The notes under the pieces: model-generated | Told to the model about the DNA's origin: nothing | Database searches by the model: none | Seen by the model: only the letters and a program-made list of their open reading frames with translations | Position numbers and translations under genes: made by a program | From: Allodiplogaster sudhausi | Taxonomy: Eukaryota; Nematoda; Chromadorea; Rhabditida; Diplogasteridae | Length of the DNA: 64,000 nucleotides | NCBI GenBank assembly: GCA_945643635.1 | Contig: CALZFC010000356.1 | Coordinates: 2,946,001 to 3,010,000 of the forward strand | Direction of reading: 5' to 3' | In this document: positions 9,701 through 21,912 of the stretch, one piece after another | Layout: the number at the start of each line of letters is the position of its first letter | Position numbering within the stretch: position 1 is the stretch's first letter

Positions 9701-12304
9701 CGTCTGCCCGGATGACGACGATACACTTCTCTTGGAAGTTTCTGCTTTCGAGCATGAGCATCATTCTGTTGAGTTGGACAAGGCCTCTGCCATTACAAAC
9801 GAGGTCAAGGACTTCGTCAGACACCAAATCTCGTTGGGTGTGACGCCAGGAAGGATTCACGTCCTCTTAAGTGTACGTTTCAATTATAATGGTGATGTAT
9901 GTAGTTGTAATTCCTTTCATTATTGCAGCAAATGGAGCTTCCGAAGCATCCTACTCTGAATCAAATTCAGAACCTTGTTTTCCGGCTCATGGAGAAGAGA
10001 AAGACGGCTTTCACGGATGAAGACCTACGCAATGACTGCCAGCAGAACGAAGCAGTCCCTATTGGTGCTCCCGACAAGCCCTACGTAGTGGGTTGGGAAT
10101 ACGTCGACAACAATGACTTCTTCGTTTTGTGGTCGACTACGAAACTTCTCGAGTGCCAAAAAGGCGCTGACTACCTACAGGTTGACCCCCAGAATCTGTT
10201 GTTTGCTTAAGACAACTGGAAATATAAATTTCAGGCGGATGCCACGTACTGCTTGATGTGGCTGGCATACCCGGTGCAGATATTCGGCACTTCCGATGCG
10301 AACCATCACTTCACCATGACTATGATGGCTGTTGGCCCCTCCGAAAACACAAGATTTTACGAGAAGGTCTTCAATTGCCTAAAATCGCTGGGCTACATTC
10401 CGCAGTACATCATGGCAGACGGTAGTCGAAGCGTCAGTGCTGCGCAGCAGAAGGTCTTTCCTGAATCGGTTCGTTAAAGAGAGAGATAAATAGAGACAGA
10501 GATAGAGAGAGACAGAGAGTGGGAGAGAGACAGACAGATAGCTAGAGCGAGGAATTTTTAAATAGGTTCGGCTTATGTGCTACGCCCATGTCCACCGAAG
10601 AGTGAAAGTTAACCTTCCAAAGACCTTCCCGCTTGTCGTTAGAAACCGAATCATGGGTGACATCGAAGTCCTACGTCGCTGCCGCTCGCAAGAGGAGTTT
10701 GCTTTAGGTTCGATAGCCTCTTCACTATTTTTTGGAAATACCATGGCCGTTATTTTAGCTGCCAAGCTAATGCTCGCATCGTGGCCAGCTCCTACCTCAA
10801 AATTTAAGAAGTACATGCTTTATACGTGGATTAACGGATCTGAGAATCATTGGTTTGATGGTGCCAGTCCTTATATTGTCAACAACAATGGCCTCGAAAG
10901 CTGCAATAAGCAGATAAAGGAGAAGCATACTCTGCGTAAGAGGCTGGAGTTTTCGGTCTTTCTTCAAAGGGCTGAAGAGGCAGTCTGCTATCGGTCTAAA
11001 GCTATGAGGGTATGCTTTTTTGAAATCGTTGAAAGGAAAAAAATTATATATTAATAAAATGACGCCTGCTTAGGCAATTCCGGAGAATCCTGCCGACTAC
11101 GAGATTGCTCCTCATCAGTTCAAGGCTGCTTATCAGATGATCTCCGGGCCTGATTCACCAAACTGCACAACCGCCCGGCTGCCAGCGTCTGGCGAGATCT
11201 GCTTCATCATGGCTACGAATACCAATTGCAAAGCATCGAAGGATGAGCTATTATCGGGCTTCCAGGAGTCCTTTGAGCAGGCAACGTCATGGGAAGATTT
11301 CAAGAGGCGCCGGTACTTGGTATGTTTATCTCACGTTCCCATTATCAGCATCAAGTATTTCAATTTAGGTTAACGTTGTGAAGGAGTCCGCGATCCGTCC
11401 GACTCATTTCGTTTGCTCCTGTTACAACGGCTCCGGAAAGAATGCCTGCATGCATTCGGTTGCTGTAATGTGTGCACCTGCTACTGCACTCCGCCAGTAC
11501 CCTCCAGATGCGCGCGCTGCTCCCCTTGTTCATGTATCGAAGAAAAGGGGTCGTCCCAAAAAGTCCGAATTGCAGACACAGCTTACAGTTGGTGGTCGCC
11601 CTTCAAATGCTCCCAAGCAGAATCGCCATGCAGCTAACTAAGAGTTTTATGGCATGCACTTCTCAATTGTTTCTTTGTTGTTGCTAGCTTATCATCTGAG
11701 TTTGAGTTCTGTAACTGCTAAGTTTAATAAGGCTTCAATGGTTTATTTTTATGAAGGAGATAAAGTTAAAATCCGACTACTTATGGTTTATCGTTAGAGA
11801 TTATGGAGGAAAAACATTAAATTTGGAGCAGACAATAATTTCTGGCTAAAAGAAGTAAAATTAATGACAGAAAATATTTTGTGGCAAAAAAAAAGTAAAT
11901 TTAAGGACAAAAAATAATTTGTGGCAAAAAAAAGTAAATTAGTGACACGAAATTTTTTTGTGGCAAAAAAAGTTGAATTTGTGACAAAAAAAAGGTGCTC
12001 GCATTTAACAATAAATTAAAATTGTAAAAGAAAACAGAAGGAAAAGTTTAAAGGAATACGAAACTCGACCGTATTAAATTTTTCTGATCATTGTAGTCAC
12101 ATGCTCTCTCTCGCCAGTCAAAAATTCCAGCGTGAGTTATTGGACTCCTTGAAGGTGCTCGCGTACAGCGGCCTCTTCCACTCGGCTTTCGTTTCTTTTC
12201 GCTATCGGCGACTGCAGCGCGAGGCGGCGCGACAGCACAGCGCGGTCGCCGCCACGCAGAGCATCGACAGCCACTTTAGCTCGCTGAATCAGAGCTGGAA
12301 ATAG
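6736..12304 (+). CDS. Seven-transmembrane chemoreceptor-like protein (nematode serpentine receptor)
   Basis: Exons: 6736-6866 (hydrophobic N-terminal part; an upstream in-frame ATG lies at 6694); 7098-about 7206; 7478-about 7746 (FFFTIARCLALIAATLGR then YYERRR, like TM3 and its cytoplasmic end in SRE/SRB receptors); 7794-about 7915; about 7942-8034; about 8221-8318 (NSSRYNRRH.. loop ending TKESVR, like the loop before TM6); 8492-8655 (TM6); 12118-12304 (TM7 and Ser-rich tail, stop at 12302). Junctions 6866/7098, 8318/8492 and 8655/12118 match in phase; those in the middle are less certain. Such receptors sit in sensory-neuron membranes and detect odours or pheromones; the ligand is unknown. 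The subfamily (SRE-like) is my inference from motifs. A Mutator-like transposon fills most of the last intron (8656-12117). Confidence 0.7.
8868..12031 (+). mobile_element. Mutator-like (MULE) DNA transposon
   Basis: Terminal inverted repeats of at least 150-180 bp (about 8868-9065 and 11850-12031) are built from repeated sub-units of a T-run followed by gccac, each next to a tgtc motif; the outermost match is ttttacaattttaattta. Between them lies a spliced transposase gene. It lies wholly inside the last intron of the chemoreceptor gene, in the same orientation. I could not define the target duplication. Confidence 0.88.
9156..11641 (+). CDS. MULE transposase (DDE, SWIM zinc finger, AT-hook)
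   Basis: Exons: 9156-about 9312 (acidic Ser-rich N-terminus); about 9470-9608 (FAR1/FLYWCH-like segment); 9647-9872; 9929-10180; 10235-10468; 10566-11009; 11074-11319; 11369-11641. A 38 nt intron joins 9608 to 9647 and restores a CEYRRMKGYRC motif. The DDE triad is intact: Asp in ADATYC (10238-10240), Asp in MADGS (10418-10420) and Glu in NGLES (10896-10898). A SWIM finger (CSC..C.H, exon 11369-11641) and an AT-hook (KKRGRPKK) end the protein. The catalytic exons keep frame across all junctions. Near 9525 the reading frame shifts, and the first junction does not match in phase, so the N-terminus may be damaged or differently spliced. Confidence 0.85.
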
Positions 12305-13372
12305 GCGGCAGTTTAAGACATTCTTCTCCATCAGCTTTTCTTCAAAATTTATGAATGCCAACATTATTTTATCTGGATAAAAGGACGCTAGTCGTTGCCA
12401 AGTTTAATTATTAAAGTATGAGTTTATGTGCACAAAAATAGAAATTCATAGCGGCCACAAAATGGACGGTTTAGTTTCGTAGAGAGCGTAAGCGCGATAG
12501 AAGCAGCCGATCGAGGCGAGCGAAATCAGAAGAACTGATTGTGAGGATATACCGAGTGATTCTGGTGGCTCCTTCAGCAATCTTACGCTGAAAGGGCATT
12601 GAAAGTTCTCCATTTAAAGTCTCAATCGACCTCTCATGTGAACTTGACTATCTTTTTACAAACATTAAAGTTCTGAATACTTTAATACGGAACTATAGCT
12701 CCTTGATGCTTGCAATCTTTGACCAGAAGGTGAGACTAAACTCAAGATAGGAAAAATTATACTAAATTTGAAAAAGGTCGTATTCTTGAATATAAAGACT
12801 AATTGTTATGAAAATTAGCATTCTCAAAAGACGTGTTGGATGTGCAGAAGTAAAGGCAGACGATGTCAACACGATGAAGAGTGCTAAAGACTAAACACAA
12901 ATGATAATCGGACAATAGAGAATCTTGTCAGATATCGAAACTACACTTTTCTTCCTTTTTCATCTCGAACACATCCAGCGTGATGCAATCTAGGCATTAG
13001 CTATCTGATTTTTTTGATAACACTGTCTACATAGTATAAACTTCGGTCGGGCATGGGAAGCGGCCTCGAGCATTGGAGGGAAGGAGAGGAATAGTCTAAA
13101 AAAGGAACTAATTACAAAAGAAGAAAGAAACAAGACTTGAAAAAAGTGAGTGCACAAAATTGCAGTCCCGGTAACAAGAGACTGCAAACATGAAAAAAAT
13201 ACACATATTTGCTTCAGTTGAATGCGTGTCTGTCTTAAGCCATAAATATTTTACAAAGGGGGGGGGGGAGGGGTCAAAAGATTGCATGAGAAACGTATTA
13301 AAATTTTCGGTCCTTGTTTTTTTTTACTCTTTTGCTGTCCTTGCGAGACCATCTATTATTAAAAACCACCTT
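12305..13372. other. Intergenic, nothing recognised
   Basis: This stretch separates the 3' end of the chemoreceptor gene from the 3' end of the large minus-strand gene (convergent). It is AT-rich, with no open frame of coding character, and has a short G-run near 13259. Confidence 0.6.
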
Positions 13373-16300
13373 TTACGCCGCCGGGAACTCACTGAACTCC
13401 AGATGCTCGAAGGAGCCGACGAGCGTGATGAGCAGAGAGGCGAAGTTCTTGTCCTTGATTAGCTGCGCCTTCTGCTGCATTTCCGCCGTCTTCAGCAGAT
13501 CGCTGGGACTATCGCTTCAAAAGGAATTAAAATATACATTTCATTATTAACTTGATTCTTGTTGTTGGAAAAAACGACGGAGGGAATGTTCAAATGCAAG
13601 AAGAAACTATTTGAGACTTTCACTTTAAATGAACGGGCTATCTAATGATCAATATAGCTTATCCTTGTCTAAAATCTAATAAGCAAAAACATTATCGCAA
13701 CAGTTCTATAACTTAACATAGTTTGATTATACCCTTTCTGATTAATTACGGATACATAAATTTTTGAGAACTGACACGGCGTGAGCGATGTGGGGCGATA
13801 GGGTGATCTGCCTAACGTTGGGAAAGATGCTGCCGAGTGTAGCCCACGTACTCGGTGTGATGACGCAACCAGTCAGGCAAATCTTCTCCACCGACTCGAA
13901 CGGCTCCTGAACGAAAAGCATCAGCAATTGTGTTTAAATGAGTAAACACGAATTATAAATCAAAATATTATCTGTTTACGTATATGTAGATGTCAAAACT
14001 CCAATCAAACATTGCTAAACGAAACATATGAAATGAAATTTAATTTTTGACGAATAAATATTAAATAATAGCTATTATAATTATCCCAATTTTTCAACTG
14101 CTCGTTTGTCAACAGGAGAAGAAGAAAAAATTGCTTATCTTGAAGAGCTTCTGCAGTTGGCGGACACCAATAATTTCGATGCCGCCAAAGTCCACTGCGT
14201 AGAATGATGCGGGACTCAAGAAGCGCAGCATCCTTGACCAGGCGGCATGCACAGTCCCGAGAGTGCGGACAGTGTGTGGCACATCGGGAATCAAGTGACG
14301 GAGAAGGGCGAGAGAGCGCAGGGACATGGAAGGGCGAACTTGATGGAAGACCAACTGAAAAATTTTCGAAAATCAATATATATTTCTAATTAAAACATTT
14401 TTTAACAAATAAATGAAATAGGTTAAAGAAAAAATTCTACCCAAATCAAGCGGTTAGGTTAGCGATCAAAAGAAAAAGAAAAAAAGTTGAAATCTTAATT
14501 CCAGAACCTCATCAGCAGCTCGGCAGGAGAGTCGGAAAGGCGAGATCTAATCGAACGTAAGGAAGGAGGTGATGGCGCAGAGAGCGAGCGACGGAAGAGA
14601 GAAGAGACCGTCTGAGGAGGAAGGCGCACGAATCGAGAGCGAGGGCGATTCTGAGGGAACACTTCAAGTGCATAGTCAAGGGCGCAAAAAAAGAAGAAGA
14701 AAAATCTAAAGATCATGCATGGTTCCGATGATTTGAAGGTCCAAAAATTTGTAATCGAGCCCATAAGAAGGAGCCCCTCAACATCTGGCAGTACTCCCGT
14801 TGAGATAATATTCGTTGACTAACCAGTAGAAGCTGCCTGGTCCCCCGTGAAGCTGTCCTCATTGTCAGTGGCCGCTGCGCCGCTCTACAAACAACAAATT
14901 TATTATTTCGAAACACATTGACAGAATAAGTCAATGAGGAGAGCGGAATGGACTAAAAAGTATCTCTGTTAGGAAGATTTACTAACCGGAAGAAGATCAG
15001 ACTCGCATGGAGAAGCGAAATAGAGATTACACTTAAATCAACATCGTTTCGATATAAAACAATAAGAGACTATTTTTTTCCTTACGAGGGTAGGGCGAGA
15101 GCATGCTTGAGACGAGGAGTCTTTTCGGAAGTCAAACTCTCCCACGCGGTGGTCGCAGAACTCAGCATTCTCCGGCGAAGGAATCCTTCAAATTAACTTT
15201 TAGAATAACAACTTTAAACATTCTTTTTTTTTAATTTACCATTAACTTTTTCTTTCTTGATTTTAGTCTTAAATCACAGTTTCCATGCATCATGTAGCTA
15301 GAGTTACGTTCTAGAGTATTCAGATGAAGGGACAAAGAGTGTGAGGGCCCCGTACGCATGGAGCACGGCGATTTGGTGAATGTTGGAGGAGGGGTCGTAG
15401 AGCAAGGCGATCATCGATGCCCATCCAGGGAACTTTTGGAAGATCCGATCGAGCAGCAAGCGGGGAATCGTGAGAGAGGAGCCATGCAATAGCTCCAGAA
15501 GTGCCATGTGCAGAGAATACATACTTTCTGGTTGAGTAGGGCATCGCACGCAGCTCAAAGGCCAATCCTCTCTCTCTCTCATTGTCAGTTTCCATCTTTC
15601 TCCCTCTCTCTATCACTCTCGCATTCCTGTCGCTTCGGCCAAATCGCTCTTTTTATCTCTGCTTCTCCAATTATCTAAATAGAGGAGAGATGAGAGTACG
15701 CACCGCTATCAAGCGGCATTTCCATTCTTCCTTCACGGTCGCCATCCTCCAAAAGGCGCGTGAAGAGACGGCTGCCATCTCAAGACGGTGGGTGCGACGA
15801 GCGGAAAGCAACGCGGCGCGAACGGCCTCCATCAGGTCTTCCTTCTCATGGAAGCGAGAATGAGGAGAGATCTATTTGGATATGGGCATTGCAATCATCA
15901 TGATGTGTGCATTGTTTTTTTTTACTCAGTTGAGAAGTATTAGCCTCGTATTTTTGATCTGCATAACAAATGAGAGAGGAGAAGGTGACCAACGTCGCAG
16001 ATGGCGAAGAAAGTTGCGGGGGTCAAGAGGAGCTCGACGATGGTCACGCAGTTTGATATGAGCCTATTGCATAACCAGTCCTCGCAGACATCGCGGGCGC
16101 AGCGGTGGGACAGTGGCTGTTAGGGTAAACAAATGGACCACGGTAAATTAGAACTACGGTAGTCGGATTGACTACGGTTAGTGTATACGGAAATGCGCCG
16201 CAAAGGGGCACATACACACCCGTTTGATCACCAGCCAGATGCGCTCCACGATGGCGTTGACAACCGGCATGTACAAGTCATGACCGATGAAAAAGTCCTT

Positions 16301-18998
16301 GATCAAGCCATGGGAGAAGGCGTACACTAGAATGTCCGCGATGTGCCTACATGAATGGAATAAATTTGGTCCGAGACCAGTGAGAAGGTGTAACAAGGCA
16401 TTTGTACTGCTATACGTGAGAGTGTGTTTTGGGGATATATTTATGTAAAAAAAAACCCTGCTGTGCAGTCATTCTCGTCTTGGATGCCTGCGAGAATGAA
16501 GTGGTGGAATTGCAGGTCGGCGCGAAGCGACTCGCCAAAAGATTGCGCAAAGCCATTCTAGAATGTGGTAGAAGCTGATTCAGGTGTGAGAGAGCGAGTT
16601 CGAGAGAAGGTGAGAGAGAGAGAGAGAGCCAGCAAGAAAGATCTGTGATCCTTGAACGAACCGGTTCGATCGCAAAACGGAGGAAGCGTCCCATCACCTC
16701 AGTACTCTCGCAGGTCGCCTTCGCAAACAACGGTCGACTGGCAAGCCAGAGGTCTCGACCCACCTGGACGAGAGAAGAATGACCAGTGCCCTTACTTACA
16801 ATTAGGACGGAGGCAATTAGTTTTGTGATTCTTTACCCATTTCCACAACCCCATGAAATCTAAATCCATTTCAAGTTTCAAGTTTCTTTCCCAACCTTTG
16901 ACTGATACTGGTTTCCGATAAAGTCCAAGTGAACTTTCAGGAGCTTAAGTGATTCGTCCATCAGCTGGATGTACCAGAATGGCGAATCAGCCAAATGAGA
17001 GAAGCGGCGGAGCAGAGAGGCAGAGAAATTTGGCAGGAGATCCTGCTGAAAAAAAAAAATATTATATATTATATATATATATGTAAGTTTTTTCTATATC
17101 CATTCTAAATTTAGATAATTGCCTAGCTACATATTCCTTTTTTTCTCAATTAGTGCCACTCCCTCTATTAGAACCCCCCCCCCATTAATAGTACCCCCTT
17201 GAAAAGGTAATTGAAAAATAGTGCCCCCCTCTTATAGAAATCCCAATCCCCCACTAATAGTGTTTTTTCAATACAAGGGTATTGAAAAATAGGACCACCT
17301 GGGGCACTAATAGAGAAAATACGGAATAAATTTTTTACCCGTCATACACTCCTCCTCATTTCCCACATGATGTTCTTCCCCCTCTTTGAACTCTTGTTTT
17401 TCCTCTTGCCCCCTATTCTTCTTAGCTTTTCCATCTGACAAAACTGGCTGCACACTCGCTGCAACCCCTTCCTTGACGTGCGACCATGCAGCAGATTCTA
17501 TCGATGTCGGAGTAGTCGTTCTGCTCATCGGCAGCCTCGAAGAGTCGCGCGATCTGCGTCCAGAACTCATGCTGAAATGGCTACCATTTAGTAATTAAGA
17601 AATGTATTAAAGGAGGTTTCTGCCACAAAAATTAATTCTTCTTTTATCATTACGTATTCATGTTCGGCCTAAAAGATCGATTGGAAGAGCTCTCGTTTAA
17701 TGAAAACTAATATTATTATTATTAGCATATTTGCGCATTTTTGCATTTCTTCTTTGAATCCTGTAGAAAACATCTCTGTCGATGTACCCGGAGACTCCTC
17801 AGAACGAAAAAGGGTGAGACAATGGGTAGGACGAAAAGGTAGTCTCAACCCCTCCTGCCCAATTAGCACCCGCTTTTAACCAAGTGATGGGAGACATAGA
17901 CGTCAGTGAAAAGCTTTGAGAGAGATTAAATGCAAATGCGTTTCAAATTTGAAAATGTTGTTGCTGGCACAAGTCAACGCTTCGCTCACTCAGTTGGTAG
18001 TTCTTACATCGTTTGAAGAGTACTTTTATCTGACTATGTTTATTTCATACTTCCTATTATTTGAAAATCTCTTTTTTACATTATGTTTATTAACAAAACT
18101 TGTTTTTTTTCTTATTCTCACACGACGCGGGTGGATGTCGTCGTGGAAGTTCTCGTAGCTGAGAATATGGTAAAGAGGCTCGAAAGAGGCTTTCAGGATG
18201 GACAGAGGATGCGTCATCTCGGCGGTGACTCGAAGGAAGGCGCTCGCCTAGGCAGGAGGCTAATTCTTATGCTATTATCCTAATTTACATGTGTTCAACT
18301 TTTAATTCTCTTTTACTACTATGCGGCTGCGAACAATAATGCTGTTCATCACTATTAATCTCAGGAGACGGAGTTGACTTTCGATTAATTTCGATCTGTC
18401 GAAAATTTAAATTGTAAAACTCCTCATGTGCCAAGGCACGAATAAAATACGCGAGCCGCACCAGGGTGAACTGGTTCAAGTGACGCGGTGGAGAATATCC
18501 ATCCATTTTGCGACAGAAGTAGTCGAGAGCCTTCAGCTCGATCTGCGGCGGGCAGTTGAGTTCTCTGAAAAACGGCAAAGAATGAGAGAAGCTGAACTGT
18601 ATTAGTCTAAAATAATGATTAATCAGTCTGGAAGATATGTTTTCTAAAATGAGCTTGCCAGCGAACCTTCTTTGAGAGATCGGATAAGCAGCGCACATTT
18701 CGATTACACGGAAATTGTCGCTGAACAACAAAAAAAAACAAAGATGAATTATCTTTTACTAAGTCGAACGTATTCAGTTGTAATCCTCAAAAAAACTTTT
18801 TAAATTAAATGCATCAATTAAAATACCAATGCTAAAACACGATATATTTTCATTTAATTTCAAATCAGGATTTCAATTTAAAAAAAATTTTAGGAAAAAA
18901 AAATACGCTCATATTCATTGTGACACAGGCCACAAGAATCTGTAGAAAAGCCGGCAGGACCTCTCTTGAGATTGTGAAGCTGCGGAGTCTTCCGCCAT
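13373..18998 (-). CDS. Large unidentified multi-exon protein, probably helical-repeat
   Basis: Coding exons on the minus strand have strong C/G third positions and good splice signals. Approximate exons, in protein order: 18998-18935 (MAEDSAASQSQERSCR start); 18718-18664; 18567-18400; about 17580-17330 (Ser/Arg/Thr-rich linker); 17050-16890; 16760-16690; 16562-16475; 16346-16220; 16110-15990; 15870-15712; 15540-15355; 15205-15087; 14888-14825 (acidic Ser/Thr linker); 14350-14140; 13915-13770; 13520-13373. Where checked (18664/18567) the phase matches. The sequence alternates amphipathic helix-like stretches (HIADILVYAFSH, LEMAAVSSRAFWRM), as in HEAT/ARM scaffolds, but no named family was recognised. 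One exon (13915-13770) has a leucine-rich-repeat feel. A small inverted-repeat element lies in an intron at 17141-17319. Confidence 0.6.
17141..17319. mobile_element. Small MITE-like element in an intron
   Basis: The left end ttttctcaattagtgcc is matched in inverse by ggcactaatagagaaaa at the right end, about 179 bp apart. Inside are C-runs and repeated attgaaaaatag segments. No ORF. Confidence 0.55.
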
Positions 18999-19357
18999 CG
19001 AAGGCAACCGCACGACGAAAGAGGAAAAGGAGAGAAGTGATGAGCGATGTGAGGAAACAGCGGCAGTTGGTCGCTTTTATAGGGCTCGCAGGATGGATGC
19101 AGATGTGCACTTCAGAGGGCTGAAAGAGTACGAAACTGCTAGTAGTACTCACGTGTTGTCCTCGAATTTTTTACTGGTTTATAGACCAACCTGGGTTAGA
19201 TGTATTCGTCAAGTAATTGAATTATTGGCTATAAAGTCAATGTTAATTCATCATTTTCTTTAAAAATTTAATTGATCAGCATTGATTTGTCTTTATTTCG
19301 TAATCTTTATTTCTCCGATTTGATGTCCATATTAAAGAGGCCCTAAGTCTGGAGAAA

Positions 19358-19515
19358 ATGCATTCTTCGTGTTCTCAGCCGACTCGCCCTCTCTTCACTT
19401 GTAGTATGTGCAAACTGGAGGCTGACATTTTGACGCCAACTTGCTCTTGTGTCAGGCAAAAGAGCAAAAAAAAATTCAAGCGTGAGTTTTTGGGTGTCTT
19501 TCTCTCTCTCTCTCT

Positions 19516-19558
<43 letters not shown>

Positions 19559-20128
19559 TCTCCGACTCCTTCGCTCTCCTATCTCTTTTTCTCTCTCTCT
19601 CTCTTTCTCTCCGACTCCTTCGCTTTCCTCTCTCTGCTTCTCCTGCTCCTTCGCTCTCCATCTCTGTTCTCTCTCTCTCTCTCACTCTCTCTCTCTGCCT
19701 CTCCAGCTCCTCTCTCTCTCTCTCTATCCCTCCCCTTTCACGAATCCTCGCCTCCCCGTCCTTAGAGGGTTGCCTGGCAGCGATGTCGCGTCCACAACGT
19801 GCGCGTCTTCCACCACCCTCGTTTTTACCAAGTGAAGGTACCCTCAGCAACCCTCTTCCACCTCCACTGAATCGTTCGACCTGCCCAAGGTCACCGTCTC
19901 ATCCGGGCACCACCGAGTTTCTCACGTCCCATTATCTTAAAGTTCTACTCGCTTTACCGTTTCTTTCCGTGAGTTATCTGTGAGATTTTAGCGCTGCTAT
20001 CACATTGTACATTTTATTTTTGTCATGTTTGAATTATTTGATCTCCCTTCATAAACTATCAAATCAAATTCCAGATTTACCTTGTTTTTCAATGCGTATT
20101 TTACATGCGGAACTACAAGCATTTATAA
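19358..20128 (+). CDS. Small Cys-rich protein with a C-terminal membrane helix
   Basis: Three exons in matching phase: 19358-19481, 19766-19968 and 20075-20128, giving 126 residues. Residues about 10-35 have a CSMCKLEADILTPTCSC pattern that could bind zinc. A basic patch (KSKKKFK), a Pro/Ser-rich middle and a hydrophobic stretch (VLLALPFLS then IYLVFQCVFY) follow, ending in a short basic tail, so a single-pass tail-anchored membrane protein is likely. Introns 1 and 2 both use strong gtgagt donors; intron 1 is mostly (CT)n and ends in a cttag acceptor. No family recognised; more 5' exons cannot be excluded. A partial relative of exon 1 lies at 6.3 kb. The stop is 95 bp from the stop of the convergent GST gene. 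Confidence 0.68.
19498..19735. repeat. (CT)n-rich intron
   Basis: Interrupted CT dinucleotide blocks fill the first intron of the small membrane-protein gene and merge with its polypyrimidine tract. The long open frames that cross it on both strands are Ser-Leu or Glu-Arg repeats and are not genes. Confidence 0.9.
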
Positions 20129-20223
20129 CTGCAAGAAATCGCTATTGCATACGAACTCTTAATTTCCTGAATGTAGGCAAGTATAATGAACATAAAGAAA
20201 TTTGAATGCAAAAAGGCATGAAT

Positions 20224-21912
20224 TTAAAATGGCGTCTTTGGACGCTTCTCTAGCCATGCATTGATCTCCGGAATTTCCTGAATCTTCTTACGATGAGCGA
20301 GTAGCTGAAACAGTTACGTGTACATCTTCCACTATCAATCTATTCATGTTTTACACCTTCAAAATTTTAGAGAATCCAGAAATACTGCATTTTGGCATTC
20401 TATATACATTACATCCCTTCCGGAGTAACTTCTATTATGCATTTCAGCTTTCTAGTACACGCACACTTTGAATCGCCGTAAAAAAGGGAAAAAAGAGAAT
20501 TTTAGCCAAAAGATGTTGAAAATTAAATTAAGTTTTCTTTTCAATACCCAATAAATTCTAGTTATTGCTCATTCTAAATGCTCTCATGTTCTCTACACAT
20601 ATGTATGTAAGTCGTTTCATCTGTCGAAAAAGTAACTGTTACCTAATTGTAAGTATGTAGTTCAAAGGTTACAACAAACTGACCGCGGGGAATGCGTTGA
20701 ACCAGCCGGGCAGGAGTCCGTCGAGGACGTCGACGTGATCAGCGAGCAGGAGATCGGCCCACGTCACGGAGTCGCCGACCAGGAAGCCCGAGGCGCTCTT
20801 CTCCAGCAGCTTCTCCAGCAGGCCCATGTGGCGGTCGCGCGCCGGCTCGCCTACTTCCGCTTGCACCTTGTCCTTTAAAAGCAAAAATATTACACTAGGT
20901 AACAGGTAATATTAATAATTCTATAATTCGATAATTATTTAATAGCATGAGTATGCAAGGATAGAATAGATTCATCCGATGCATCCATGACCCCTCGATG
21001 TCGGGGGAGGGGGACTTTATTTATTTAAAAAAAGCTTAACAAAATACAACTTTTTAAAGGAGGGCGATCACCGGAAAATTGTGTGATATTTCAAATTGCC
21101 GCGGCCCTTTGCACTCTCTTTCGCGCGTTCTATTTTCACGAAGCGGGTTTGTGCGACCTGCGAAATAGCACGCGAGAATGAGAGTGAGGAATCAGAGGGC
21201 AGACGCGGCAATTCGAACCTGCATTAAATCTTTTTCGGTGATCGCCCTCCTTTAAAAAAATCCTCAGACCTTGTCTTCTTCTGCTTCTCCTGCGCGGCGA
21301 AAGAGGAGAAGGAAGAAGGGCGTGGTGTCCTTGGCGTAGTCCTTGAACTGGTCGACGATGCCGTCCACGAGCGCCGCCTCGATGTCCGTCTTCCCAGCGA
21401 AGCCTTCAGGAGTTAATTGCGTACACAAGATTAGTATCAGAAGAAAGGAAAAGATCGAACAAAGAAATGCCAACCAAATTGGCGAGCGAGGTAGCGAGCG
21501 ATGGCTGCAGACTGAGGAAGTGCTTGGTCGTCCACGAACAGAACGGGCATCTGACCGAAGGGAGTAGCTGCAGAGAGAGAGAGAGAGAGAGAGAGGGAAT
21601 CAGAGAAAGAGAGAGGGAGAGAATCAGAGAAAGAGAGAGGGAGAGAATCAGAGATGGAGAAAGAATGTGAGTAAGAATAGAGAGAGGAAGAGAGAGGGGA
21701 GAGAAAGGAAGATCTGTAGAAGAGGGAACATAGCTGGGCTAGGAACTAATTTTTATAATAAACCATTAAAAATAAAGTAAAAAGTTCAAACCGTTCTAAC
21801 CTTCCTTGTGTTGGGACCAGTCTTCCCTTGCGATGCGCACATCTTCATAGGGAGTGGACGAGAGTGCGAAGAGCTGCCGAGCCACCTCGGCCCAGCCACG
21901 GACTGGAAAGTA
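20224..21912 (-). CDS. Glutathione S-transferase, nematode sigma class
   Basis: A cytosolic dimeric enzyme that joins glutathione to electrophiles. Exons: 21912-21801 (YFPVRGWAEVARQLFAL, glutathione-site helix 1); 21567-21475 (PFGQMPVLFVDD then QSAAIARYLARQFG, the thioredoxin-fold cis-Pro and SAA glutathione-binding motif); 21403-21270 (GFAGKT..ALVDGIVDQ); 20872-20684 (FLVGDSVTWADLLLAD, C-terminal helical domain); 20304-20224 (PEINAWLEKRPKTPF stop). The five exons total 609 nt, all in phase. A first exon of a few codons (Met to the residues before the Tyr) must lie above 21912 and was not found. The intron between the third and fourth exons holds a foldback element. GA-rich sequence precedes the second exon acceptor. 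Length and motif order fit a complete, functional enzyme. Confidence 0.93.
21049..21257. mobile_element. Foldback MITE of about 200 bp in a GST intron
   Basis: The ends ttttaaaggagggcgatcaccg and its reverse complement lie about 165 bp apart, and the interior is also largely self-complementary (attgccgcg near the left mirrored by cgcggcaat near the right). Nearly the whole element can fold into one hairpin. Flanks are T- and A-rich, consistent with a TTTAAA-like target. Confidence 0.8.

Noticed and set aside
16190..16400. Possible similarity of the large minus-strand gene to Mediator subunit 23
   Set aside because: Only one short helix-like stretch seemed alike; neighbouring exons do not follow that family.
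21190..21230. A tRNA B-box-like ggttcgaatt on the minus strand
   Set aside because: It lies in the arm of a foldback MITE, with no matching A box or cloverleaf.
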